Shown: one piece after another, positions 11,936-23,460 of the stretch
Layout: each line of letters starts with the position of its first letter
Position numbering within the stretch: the first letter of the stretch is position 1
Origin: Eonycteris spelaea
Taxonomy: Eukaryota > Chordata > Mammalia > Chiroptera > Pteropodidae
NCBI GenBank assembly: GCA_003508835.1
Contig: PUFA01000287.1
Span: forward strand, 558,001 to 622,000
DNA length: 64,000 nucleotides
Direction: 5' to 3'
Made by a program: the position numbers and the translations under genes
Notes under the pieces: model-generated
Seen by the model: the letters and a program-made list of their open reading frames with translations, nothing else
Told to the model about the DNA's origin: nothing
Database searches by the model: none

Positions 11936-14095
11936 AAAACTCAACTCTGTTTTATTGTCTGTATGTATTTTTCTGCCAATACCATGCTGTTTTTGATTAT
12001 TGTCTCTTTGCAATAATTTGGAAGTCAGGCAGAGTGATACTTCGCTTTGTTCTTTTTTTTTCCTCATAAATGCTTGTTTTATTGAGAGTCTCTTTGTGAT
12101 TCCATACAAATCAGATGATTTTTTTGTTCCATTTCTTTAAAAAATGCCATGGGAATTTTGATGGGATTGCATTAAATTTGTATATTTTTGGGTAATATGT
12201 CATTTTAACTATGTTGATTCTTCCAAATGCATGAACACAGAATATCTTTTTATTTCTTTGTGTCTTCTTCAATTTCTTTTAATAGTTATAGTTTTCAGTG
12301 TATAGGTCCTTTACATGATGTGGGTTATTCCTAGATATTTTATTCTTTTTGTTTGAAACTGCAAAAGGAATACTTTTTCATTTTCTGAAATTTCAATGTT
12401 AGTATATAGGACACCAGGATTTTGCATGTTGATTTTCTATTTTACAACTTTACTGTGTTGGTTACTGTTTCTAATAGGTTTAGTGGAGTCTTCAGGTTTT
12501 CTCTATAGAGCATCATGTCATCTGCAAAAATGACAATTAAACTTCATTCCCATTTGAATGTTTTTTGTTTCTTCTCTAGCCTGATTGCTCTATTCTAGAA
12601 GGTCAATACTATATATATAAAAGTGGAAAGTGGCACTAGAAGAAATGAGTCTATGCCATCGAACCTTACAGCCGATCCTATCTGATCTCAGAAGCTAAGC
12701 CGGTTGGGCCTGGTTAATACTTGGATGGGAGACCGCTAGGAAAACTAAAGAAGGGACCCTGTGATGCTGGTGAGATGTAAATTGATACAACTATAGAAAA
12801 GCAGAGTTCCAAAACTAGGTGCTGTAAGCATAAAAATTAAATAAAAAATAAGGATTGTAAGCTGACAAGGTTCTGCAATCTGTAGGTCGGCAAGGTTATT
12901 TTATTAAAAAATAAAAAGAGGAGGAGAATTGAGGTTCAGATTAAACCCACTGTAAAGTGCAAATAATTTTGACAAAGGAGTCAAAAACATTACAATGAAG
13001 AAAGCAAGCTTCTCCGACAAAATGTGGGAAAATTTGAATGCCACATTCAAAGAAATGAAACTAGATTGCTTCTGGTACCTACATCAAAAACCTATATCAA
13101 GGGCAAAATAGATAACCATCTGAACGGGAGCATATATTTACAAACACCTTGGATATGGGCCTAACATCCAGGATATATAAAGAACTCATACAACTCAGCA
13201 ATGAAAAAATAAACAATCCAATTAAAAATGGACAGAGGACCTGAACAGATACTTCTCCCAAGAAGACATATGAGGGCCAACAGACATATAAAAGATGCTC
13301 AGCTTCACTAGCTATTAGGGAAATGCAAATCAAAACCACAATGAGATATCACCTCACACCTGTCAGGATGGCTGTCATCAACAGGACAAGTAATAAACAT
13401 TTGTTGGAGAGGTTTTGGGAAAGAGGAGACCCTTGTACACTGCTGGTGAGGATGTGAATTGGTACAACCATTATAGAAAACAGTATGGAGTTTCCTCAAA
13501 AAAACTAGGAATAGAATTACCACATGGCCCAGCAATCTCTCTTCTGAGTATCTACCCAAAAAACCTGAAAAATTTATGCATAAAAGTATGGCATCCCAAT
13601 GTTTATTGCAGCATTATTCATGGTGCCCAAGACATGGAAACCAAGCAAAATGCCTTTTGATAGATGATTGGATAAAGTAAAGGTGGTACACATATACAAT
13701 GGACTATTACGCAGCCATAGGAAAAGATGAAATACTGCTATTTGTGACAACATCGATGGATCTTGAGATTATTATGCAAAGTGAAATAAGTCAGACAGAA
13801 AAGTTTAAAAACCATATGATTTCACTTATATGTGAGGTATAAAACAAAAAGCTACAAATGAACAAGATGAACAAAAACTCATAGACACAGACAACAATTT
13901 ACTGGTTACCAGAGGGAAAGAGGAAAGGGAGAGGAGTAGATAAGGGCAAAGAAGGTCAAATATATGGTGACGGGAGGTGAACACAATGCAATATACATAT
14001 GATGTATTATGGAATTGTACATTTGAAACCTATATAATTTTATTAAATAATGGCACCCTAAATTTTTAATAAAAAATAAATAAAAATCAACAAAA
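11936..14095 (+). mobile_element. L1 3' half with 5' inversion (twin-primed)
   Basis: Bases 11936-12640 are antisense ORF2, reading on the minus strand from the reverse transcriptase region (ATGACATGATGCTCTATAGA) down to CAGCATGGTATTGGCAG. Bases about 12945-14095 are sense and start in ORF2 almost exactly where the inverted block ends, then run through the C-terminus (ACTATTACGCAGCCATAGG) to an A-rich tail. This is the twin-priming layout. A 5S-derived SINE occupies the joint. AACTCAA on both flanks (about 11939 and 14100) is a weak candidate duplication. Confidence 0.75.
12649..12925 (+). mobile_element. 5S rRNA-derived SINE, chimeric with L1 piece
   Basis: The head is 5S rRNA: GTCTATGCC at the start, then the internal promoter blocks CAGAAGCTAAGC and ACTTGGATGGGAGACCG. 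The body, GTAAGCTGACAAGGTTCTG to an A/T-rich tail, is shared with the copy at 34.8 kb. Between head and body lie about 70 bp (12748-12817) absent from the other copy and matching L1 ORF2 (compare 13425-13510). AAAACTA occurs at both edges of the extra block. This is a SINE, not a functional 5S gene. Confidence 0.85.
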
Positions 14096-14186
14096 TAATA
14101 ACTCAAACATGAAGGTTTTCAATTAATAAAATATGGAAGAATCATATTAATAATATTCAACTCGACCTTATTTTTTTGTATGAAAA

Positions 14187-17100
14187 ACTGGATAAGGAGA
14201 TGGTTAGAGTAAAAACATCCCCAGATCTCTCCCATTGAAACAACAATAAGCTGAACATCTAAAACTCAACAGAAAACACCAGCACATCTGAGCGTGGGAT
14301 CTACACATAAGAACTACCACAGGTCAGATTCCTGGGTGTCAGGAGGTGGACTGGGAAAAATAAAACAGCTGCCCCTTGCAGTGCCAGAGCTCCCTGAAGG
14401 AAGAGGAGAAGAGGAGAGGATGTGGTGACATCTCTGAACAGCCCTGCCAGGAAAAGCTGTGAGCTCCCCGTGACCAGCGAGTGGCAGGACCCAGTCATCA
14501 GGGCAGAAAGTGGAGAAGAGGGCCAGCAGAAAAACAACAGGTGATTTTTACCATCAGTTGCAAAAACTGAGGCTGAGCCACAGCCCCAAACCCCAACTTA
14601 GGGGCCCCTTCTCCCCATACCCTCCAAGACCAAACACTGCTGAGCCCAGGGAATCTGAGCAAATGCTATCAAAACTGTTTCTAAAACTGACAGGGACTGA
14701 AACTGAGGGTAGCAAGCATGATTAAATATCTATCAGAATATAAAAAGGCATTTTTAAAACTTTATGTAAAACAGGAATCCAAAAGGCTTAAACATCACCT
14801 AGTGGAAACAAAAAGAAAAGTACCTTCTTTGCAACAGGCTAAAGAGAGTACTTTATATAATAAATCTTTCTGGAAAGAAAGCAGAATACATTTCCATTAA
14901 TGCCCAGGCAAAGAAAGAGTCCATTAAACACATTAATAACCAAGGTGACAAGGCAGCTCAGAAAAGAAAGAGAAAAATCTCCAGAAAACAAGCTTACAGA
15001 CATAGAAATATGCAACTTAAATGACAGTGAATTCAGGATGGTACTTCTGAAAAAACTCTGAGTTTTGAAATGAGTCATATCAACAATTTCAAGAACTGAA
15101 AAAACAACTAGATGAGCAAAGCAAGGAGATTGAAACCCTCAAATAGAACAGAACAGATATTCTGGAGATAAAAAAAAAAAAACCTGCAGGAGTTGAAAAA
15201 TGAAATAGGCAATCTTGGGAAATAGAGTCAACAAATGGAGGAAAAGATCAGTGATATAGAAGACAGAAATCTAGAAATAAATGAGAAGGAGGAAGAGAAA
15301 AACCAAAGAATGAAAAAGTTAAGGAGGAATTTAATAACTAGCTGATATCAACAGAAGAGGAAACATAAGAATAACGGGCATTATCAAAGGCAAGGAAAAG
15401 GAGCAGAGACTAAAAAGCATTTTCAGACATGCAGTTGATGAGAATTTCCCAAATCTAAGAAATGAGCTGGAGCTTGGAATGTAAGAAGTCAACAGACCAC
15501 TCAATTATCTCAATCTAAAAAAGCCTTCACCAATACACATTGTATTAAAGTTATCAAAAATCAATGACAGGGAGAAGAAAATGGTAACTATAAAGATAAA
15601 CTGATTAGATTGTGGGACTTCTCAGCTCAAACCTTACAAGCCAGAAAGGAATGGAATCAAATATTTAAACTATTAAGTGAGAGGAACTACCAGACTTGAA
15701 TAATGTATCCAGCTAACTCTCCTTTAGATATGAGGGAGAAATGAAGACCTTTCCAGACATACAAAAATTGAGAGAATTCTCCACAACAAGGCTTGCACTA
15801 CAGAAAATACTGAAAGGGGTCGGCTCACCTAAAAACAAAATGACTGAAAAAAAAAAATACATAATTAGGAATAAAGTGACTATCAGGCAAATAGAAGCAT
15901 AGGAGTGCAACCCTTACTAAGAACAGGGCATTATAAGCTTAAATAATAAAAAAGACAATTGTTATAGCAAGATAGTAATGAAATGTTCAGCATACATAGG
16001 GACAAATTGAGGTGACAATGACTGAAAAGGGGAGGATTCAAAGATCCAAATTCACAAAGGGAAATGGAGATAAGGCACACGCAGATGAAATTGGATGACA
16101 GTATATATATATACTGTATGTGTGTGTGTGTGTGTGTGTACACACATATATATGTGTAATATATACACATATATATGTATGTGTGTGTACACATATATAT
16201 ATGTGTATATTGATACACATATATATATACCTATATTTTATATATTAATAATGGTAAATTATGCACAGAAGATTCAGAAACTGAAATTGTAACATAAATC
16301 AAAAAGAACTAGAGGCAAAAGCAACCAGAAGAAAGAAACAGAAACACAAGGACAAGGAAGCAATGGGAAACACCAGAGCTACCCAGAAAGCAAAAGATAA
16401 AATGGCTATAAGAAGACATCAATATTTCAATAATCACCCTAAATGTAAATGGACTGAACTTACCAATAAAAAGACATGGAGTTACAGATTGGATCAAAAA
16501 ACAAAACCCAATCATATGCTGCCTCCAGGAGACACACCTCAATCCAAAGATAGATCAAACTCAAAGTGCAAGGGTGGAAAATGATATTTCAAGCAAATGG
16601 CTTGAAATAAGAGAAATGCGGGAGTAGAGGTACTAATATTGAACGAAATAGACTTCAAAATAAAAAAGGTAAAGAAAGATACTGAGGGACACTTCATAAT
16701 GATAAAGAGAATGATGCACCAAAAAGATATAACTCTTATTCATATCTATGCTTCCAATCAGGAAACCCCAAAATATATAAAGCAATACTAATAGAACTAA
16801 AGGGAAACCAGACCAAAATACTATCATAGTAGGGGACCTAAATACCCACTGTTGGATATGGACAGATCATCCAAACAGAAAATCAATAAGGAAATAACAT
16901 CCTTAAATGACACATTAGACCAACTGGACATAATTGATATTTACAGAGCCTTCCACCCCAAAACAGTTATTTAGACATTCTTTCTAGTGCACATGGAATA
17001 TTGTCAAGAATCAACCATATACTAGGACCACAGAGATAGCCTCAACAAATACAAAGAACCATATCTTCTGATCATAATGCTTTGAAACTAGAGATCAATT

Positions 17101-17640
17101 GCAAAAAAAAATCAGGAAAAACACAAACATATGGAGATTAAACAACATGCTACTGAAGTATAACTGGGACAGGAAGAAATGAATGATCAATACGATAGTA
17201 CAACATATCAAAACTTTTGGGACACAGCAAAAGTGATTATAAGAGGAAAGTTCATATCATTATAGGCCTATCTTCAAAAACAAGAACTAAACAAATAAAC
17301 AACCTAATACTTCATCTTAAAAAACTAGATAAGGAAGAAAAATGAAGCCTAAAGTCAGCAGAAGGAAAGAAATAATCAAAATTAGAGCAGAAATCTATGA
17401 AATTGAAAACAAAAAAAAAATAGAAAAATAAATGCAACAAAGAGTTGGTTCTTTGAGAAGGTTAGTAAGATTGACAAATCATGGGCAAGACTCACTAAAG
17501 AAAAATGAGAGAGGACACAAATAAACAAAATCGGGGATGAAAGGAGAGATGATGACAGACACCTCCAAAATCCAAAGGAACATACAAGAATACTTATGAC
17601 AAAGTATTTAACACCAAATTTAATAACCTAGAAGAAAAAA
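14187..17640 (+). mobile_element. L1 LINE: 5'UTR, ORF1 and first part of ORF2
   Basis: The leader (CCCAGATCTCTCCCATTG, then AACAATAAGCTGAACATC) marks an L1 5' end. ORF1-like sequence with an A-rich coiled-coil part runs from about 14700 to 15800. ORF2 starts near 16430 (AATGTAAATGGACTGAACTT) and includes the endonuclease block with its GGGGACCTAAATACCCACTG segment. It stops near 17640, before the reverse transcriptase. Frameshifts and stops throughout leave no frame above about 100 codons. It is the best reference here for the ORF1 missing from the L1 at 2.6 kb. Confidence 0.8.
16099..16232. repeat. Compound (TA)n/(GT)n/(AC)n microsatellite
   Basis: Alternating TA, TG and CA blocks arranged so that several 15-20 bp segments are self-complementary. 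It lies in the inter-ORF region of the surrounding L1. The open frames on both strands here are only translations of the repeat. Confidence 0.9.
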
Positions 17641-17663
17641 GACACACACAGGTAGGGAGAAAC

Positions 17664-18085
17664 AATGGATACTGCCAGCACTTCTGCCTGGAAGAAATCT
17701 TCACCTCTGTCCCTACTCCAACAGCTCTGTGTCCCCACTATGTCTCTGATGCCCCCTTGGAGCTCACCCATCTCTGGTGTTCAGAGTGAGCAAGTCCATC
17801 ACTGAAAAACTTCATTTTTTGTACAGGGCCCTTGAAGAGGCATCTGCAGCTGCTTGCTGCTGCTGTCACAGCTTCTGTCCCACTCAGCCACTGGGGACCA
17901 GACAGCCTCATGTTCACCCCCTCCTACTGTTTCAGATTGATTAATTATTTTTCTCCCTAGTAGTAGTGCTTCTATTGATCTAGATCTCAGGTGAATTTTC
18001 TTTGCTGTTTGCTCCATGTTTCTGTCACAACTTTGATTTGGTTACAATAAGATGAACAAAGCCTCTACACCATATTTTCCCACTG
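17664..18085 (-). mobile_element. L1 5'UTR fragment, antisense
   Basis: This block closely resembles 62601-63037, the reversed 5' end of the L1 derivative at the window's end (shared CAGCACTTCTGCCTGG and CACAACTTTGAT). On the minus strand it begins near 18085 and stops at 17664, so only the leader is present. A 72-codon open frame (17799-18017, minus) lies in it but has no known counterpart. Confidence 0.65.
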
Positions 18086-18289
18086 AGCTTATTATTGTTA
18101 TTAAATATAATATGACTGACCGCAAGGTACATCTTGAGAATCTTCAATTGTCACCCTAAAACTTCATTATTTGTTCCCTTTCTTTCATATAGTAACAATC
18201 TCATATAATAACCGCTTCAGAGAAAAGGTAAGACAATCAGGATCAAAACATTTTCAAATACCCATTTCAAAATGTTTTTCCTCATGTTT

Positions 18290-18960
18290 GTTTATTCATC
18301 CACTTGCTGAGTACCTCAGTCATTTGTCAGCTATTTACTGAGTACCTGGACACTTTAGAAGGTAACAAAACAAACATTTCTCAATTCCGAATATAAAATA
18401 TAGAAATCAGAAATCTATTTTTCAAGGAGCGAAATTCCCCCAGAAGGTCCTCATGTACACAAGTAATTAATATACAATATTAAAAGTACTGAGTGTCATT
18501 AAGAGAACTATAATTAAAGCTAACATGGAAGTGTAGAAATTGAAAAATCATAGCCAGCCTTGAGACCTTATGTGATCTGGTCCCCAAATGTAGTTATGAT
18601 TTGGTCAAATAGACGTAGGAAGAGAGAGATTGTCCAAGGGAAGGAAAGAACTTGAACAAAGAAATGAAGGTATAAAATTACAACAAAAGGAGCAGAGATA
18701 CTAAATTGCTATAATTAACCTGACTTTACTAATTTCAGAGGAACTCTGAAGGAAGAGAGAGGAAAAAAATGTTAAAATAGATCTGAGTCTCTGGCAGGGT
18801 AGGTTGTAAAATGTTATTTATTAGGAAATAATGAGCCATTAATGGTTTTCTAGTAGCTCAGAGGTATCCAAAAATATTAATCTGACAGCTGTATCTAGAA
18901 TTAATTGAAAGGTAAAACTTTCAATTTTTTGAAAGTGGGAGATAGCTTGGATATCCATTG
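18290..18960 (-). mobile_element. L2 LINE remnant
   Basis: The order of weak matches fits a reversed L2 3' region: CTATTTACTGAGTACCTGG near 18330, a middle part, then GAGCCATTAATGGTTTTCTA near 18840 and a segment like 'atctgacagctgtat'. Individual identity is low, so limits are approximate. Confidence 0.5.
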
Positions 18961-19248
18961 TACTGACTTAACCAATAAGCAAAAGGAGGTTAAAGAAGGA
19001 ATATGCAAAGAGTAGGGGAGTTATATGTATACAAAAGATTAATTATATGTAGAAGATACAGAACTTGCAACTAACAAGATATGAAGGAAAAGAGAGTGAG
19101 ATAGAGGGTTCTCCCATTCTTAAGCAAAGTTATTCTTTTAAATTTACTTCATGGATAAAATTGATATTATTTATACTTTATTCTAATTCAGAAATGGAAA
19201 GAGAAGTTGTTGAAATTATGTAAAAGTAGTAAATAGTGATACAAAAAT

Positions 19249-19261
19249 AATACAGAAATTA
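19249..19261. repeat. Target-site duplication, left copy
   Basis: AATACAGAAATTA, identical to 20521-20533. Together they bracket the L1 between them. Confidence 0.85.
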
Positions 19262-19974
19262 CTAAGACCAATGTCAAAGAATTACTGCTTATATTTTCTT
19301 CTAGGAGTTTTAGTGAAAAAAAATTTTTGGACCACTCTCCTCAGGCAAGGACAGCAAAAAGCAAGAGTAAACAAATGTGACTACATCAAACTAAAAAGCT
19401 TTTATACAACTAAGGAAACCATCAACTACATGAAAAAGCAACCTTCTGAATGAGAGAAGATATTTGCAGATGATATATCAAATAAGGTGTTAATATCCAA
19501 AAATATACAAAATCTTACACAACTTAATATCAAAAATTTCATTAAAAATTGGGAAGAGGACTTGAAATAGACATTTTTTCCAAAGAAAACACATAAATGG
19601 TCAACAAGTACATAAAAAGATGCTCAATATCACTAATCATTAGGGGAATGCAAAATCAAAACCACTATTAGATATCACCTAATACCTGTCAGAATGGCTT
19701 TTATCAAAAAGACAAAAACCAGCAAGTGGTTGGCAAAGATGTGGAGAAAAGGAATGGTTGTACACTATTAGTGAAACGTAAAATGATGCAGCCACTATGG
19801 AAAACAGTCTGGAGGTCCTCAAAAATTTAAAACTAGAACTACCATACCATCTATTCCACTTCTGGATATTTACCTAGTGAAAAAAGAACACTAATATAAA
19901 GAGTTGTATGTTCTCCTTATCCACTTCAGCATTATTTACAATAGCCAAGAAAGATAAATGGATAAAGAAGATAT

Positions 19975-20011
<37 letters not shown>

Positions 20012-20520
20012 CACATGCACAAACAAAATATTACCCTGCTAAAAAAAAAATGAAAATCCTACTATTTCTGACAACATAGATGAGCTAGAGGGTATTATGC
20101 TAAGGGAAATAAGACAGAAAGACAAATACCATATGATTGCACACATATGTGAAATATAAAAAATAAAATGAACAAACAAAACAACAGAAACAGACTCATA
20201 GATATAGGAAACAAACTGGTCATTATCAGAAGAGTGAGGTGGTGGTAAAGGCCAGTGAAAAAGGTTAAGAGAATTAAGACCTACAAACTTACAGTTATAA
20301 AAATAAGAAAGTCATGGAGTATAATGTACAGCGCATAAAATATTGTCAATAAAATTATAATAACTTTGATGACAGATGTAACTAGACTTATAAGAATCAT
20401 TTCATAGTATAATTCAATATCAAGTCACTATGAAGTATACCTGAAACTAATAGGATATTGTATGTTAATTATACATCAATATGAAAATAATAATAAATAA
20501 AATGTTACAAAGGATAAAAA
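19262..20520 (+). mobile_element. Twin-primed L1, complete insertion unit
   Basis: The first roughly 50 bp (19262-19312) are antisense ORF2 (CTAAGACCAATGTCAAAGA... to TTCTTCTAGGAGTTTTA). From about 19313 the sequence is sense and begins in ORF2 immediately after the inverted piece (CTCCTCAGGCAAGGACAGC). It then runs to an A-rich 3' end at 20520. Perfect 13-bp duplications flank it. This is a textbook twin-priming product with almost no L1 sequence lost at the inversion point. Confidence 0.85.
19979..20010. repeat. (CA)n microsatellite
   Basis: Sixteen CA units inside the L1 ORF2 C-terminal part, at the stretch that normally reads 'tggtatacacacacaatgga'. Confidence 0.95.
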
Positions 20521-20533
20521 AATACAGAAATTA
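20521..20533. repeat. Target-site duplication, right copy
   Basis: AATACAGAAATTA, identical to 19249-19261. Confidence 0.85.
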
Positions 20534-21340
20534 ATTAGGCCAAGCCAATATGACAATCATGATAAAAAATATAATGCAGATTATTTCTAATTTAGGATAG
20601 AATAAAACTGCTTCTCTGCAAAAAAGTGCAGTATGAAAAATAATGAAAAAATAAATTTATATATTTTATAGACAATCTCAAATAAAAATTCTAACTGTAT
20701 ATGACTTTCAGTCAAATCAATGATGCAGAATGATTTCAGGCTTAATTTGAGGCTTATATTGTACTCAGATAACAAATACTAAAATAAGTAAACCTAGATA
20801 GAAATTGAATAAAACATAGTAAAAATAAAAATACCAAATACTTATTTAAAATTTAAGCATACTATTCTTTATATACACTATGCTTCTATTATTTCTTTTC
20901 TCTTTGTTTTTTTTTTTATTTTCATAGTAAAAATAATGAGAAATTGCATACATGTAACTGTGAAAAATGAACGTCCACATTCAGCCTCATCGTGTATAAT
21001 ATTCATAAATAAATTATTCCTTAATCATACTTCGAGCAATATTTTAACGAACAGCAACTCCCCAGATATTTATTGAAGGCTTGACAAAATGAACTTCATT
21101 GGAGAATTTTTTCAGGAGGGCAGAAAGTTAAAATTTCCTGCATACAATGATCTTTAATGTCAGGACTGACAAGCAAATGGAAGGTTTGTTCTGTGTGTTG
21201 AAATCGGAAATGGAAACTTCAGAGAATGGAAATTGGAAATAAAACAGCAATAGAGAAAAAATGATATGCTAAAAATTGGCTCAGATTCTGAATTAATAAT
21301 CCCTCCTTATAAAATTAGCATACAAATGGTTCTATAAAAT
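20534..21340. other. No recognised gene or repeat
   Basis: AT-rich; a T-run near 20910-20920. Nothing assigned. Confidence 0.45.
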
Positions 21341-21344
21341 GCAC

Positions 21345-21678
21345 ATTGCTTGTAAACATAAATTACTATGTACATTATATGTGTATTGCATTGCGTGTTC
21401 ATTACCCAAAGTTATGTTTCCTTCTTTCTCCCTATATTTGAATCTCTTTACCCGTATCTACCTCCACCTTCCCCCACTAACTGTTGTGTCTATGAGTTTG
21501 TTTTTCTTGTTCATATGTTGCTTTTAGTTTTATATATCACAGAGTGAAATCAATGGTTCTAACCTTTCCTGTCTGACTTATTTCATTTAGCATGATAATC
21601 TCAAGATCCATCCATGTTGTCACAAATGGTATTATTAACCAATGTCCCTCCAATAAATTTAATTAAAAAAAAAAAAAG
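21345..21678 (+). mobile_element. Short L1 3' end, mostly inverted
   Basis: About 21400-21633 is antisense L1 3' end (CTTATTTCATTTAGCATGAT, AAGATCCATCCATGTTGTCA). At about 21634 it switches to a short sense 3' terminus (AACCAATGTCCCTCCAATAA) ending in a 13-A run at 21665-21677. A small inverted-plus-sense unit again fits twin priming. Left limit and duplication not resolved. Confidence 0.65.
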
Positions 21679-21679
21679 A

Positions 21680-23460
21680 CCTGTGAGATATAAAAAATGA
21701 GAGAAGTAGAATGGGACAAGAAAAAAGTTTAGGTCATTATGCAGATTTGGATACAAAGTTCTAAAAAGAAACATCAAAGGTGAAATGAATAAAGGTTTAA
21801 TTAATCATCTACAAAATATATGTACATATATAAATTACTATGGTTCCATACTTATGGAATTAGAAAAATTCAAACCCAGAAGTGACCTTATAGACACTTT
21901 CTCATAACTCTTTTTTTATGAACAAGAAAGAAGTTGCTGAGAAATGTTTAAACTTCTTCAATTTCTACTTACTCTCTCAGGTTTTTTGTTAATAATATCA
22001 GCATCATTAAAACTGACTTTATGTCTAAAATGCAATAGTCTGTATTTTAGTAGAAAGAGCAAACAAGATTTGAACGTGAACTAATCCCCTGAGATTTTAA
22101 ATTGATCCCTCCCATTTAATTATAATCATTGTGAGTGTCCCTAACAACTCAACACTAGTGTCTTCCATTGGCTTCTGTGCATTTTCAGGGCTCTGAGTCT
22201 TTCTGCTCTCCTCCCTCCCCCTGTGTGTTGTTCACATAGCATCTGGAGATCTGGCAGCTCTTCAGCGAGAGTTTTGCCACAGCTTATGCTTATGTAAGCT
22301 GTTAATTTACTAAATCAAAGAATGGAAAAAGTTACAGGCTATCCCCTAATTAAATCCTCATGAAGAGCAAGTATGTAAGAACAGAGTAGAATGACTTAAA
22401 AACTTCAAAATCTGCATTCATTTTACTTAAACGTTATGAACAATAAAAAAGATTAAGTGAAGAAGTTATTTTCAGGGATGAAAAGGATCCATATGACTAT
22501 AAACACCTAAGATAGAAATAAACAAATATTAATGTAGAACTAGGAGAGTCACTTTTAAAGAAACATGATGTGTTTTCAGATGCATTTATCTAAAATTAGG
22601 TGAAAATGACTCTGGTTACTTATCAGTAATTAAAATATAAAATATCTGTGTCATTAATTACTGAAATGTGATAAAATATTTTTAGAAATTTCATGCTTTT
22701 GTATTATTTACAGTTGAAGATATCACTAAGAATAGCATATTTGGACAATGACAACTCTGGTTATATTTTTGCCAAACTGACACGTAATATAAATTAGACT
22801 TGACATGTGATTATTACAAAGTTTTTTCTTTTCTGATCCCTCTCTTCATTTCTATTTGAACAACTATAAAAGGGTAAAATGAAAATGTGAAAACAGTTTA
22901 TTCTAGAACACTTGTAGCAAATTTTTCTTAATGTTGGCTGTAATTTTTTTTATTTGCCCCATGCAATGCAATAGTGATATAAAATAAAAAATGACATATA
23001 TCAGTACTATTTTAGCCTTTATGTCTATAGGTGTAATTAGATTTCCTTGCCTGAAAACTAAGCTATTAGATGAGCTATAGCATGACACTGTTGTGAAAAA
23101 TTATCATTGAATTTTTTACAATAGGCTTTTAATGAGACATTTATAGTAGCACACTTTTTCCAATTGAAGTCATAGTCTCCTTTTTTCAGACTTATGGCTT
23201 GAAAAAAATTAAACTTTCTCAAACCATCTCAGATGATCCTATGACACATTGTTGATAAAAATACATTTTGAAAGTGTTCATAAGAAATCAATGTATACCA
23301 TGGATAAGTGTGAATGGGATACTGTCTAGGATTTTTTTAAAAAGTAATCAAAAGTGAATATTTTTTCGAGGATATATGCAGAAATTTTCACTATAATTAG
23401 AAGAGAAAACAAACAAAGCTGAAGGTTTTTGAAGTTCAAATATTTTAACATATCTATAGC
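21680..23460. other. No recognised gene or repeat
   Basis: AT-rich sequence with a less AT-rich patch at about 22140-22290. No family resemblance and no open frame above about 61 codons. Confidence 0.45.

Noticed and set aside
12649..12760. Possible functional 5S rRNA gene
   Set aside because: Diverged from 5S rRNA, fused to a SINE body and A-rich tail, no terminator T-run; the second copy shows the same chimeric structure.
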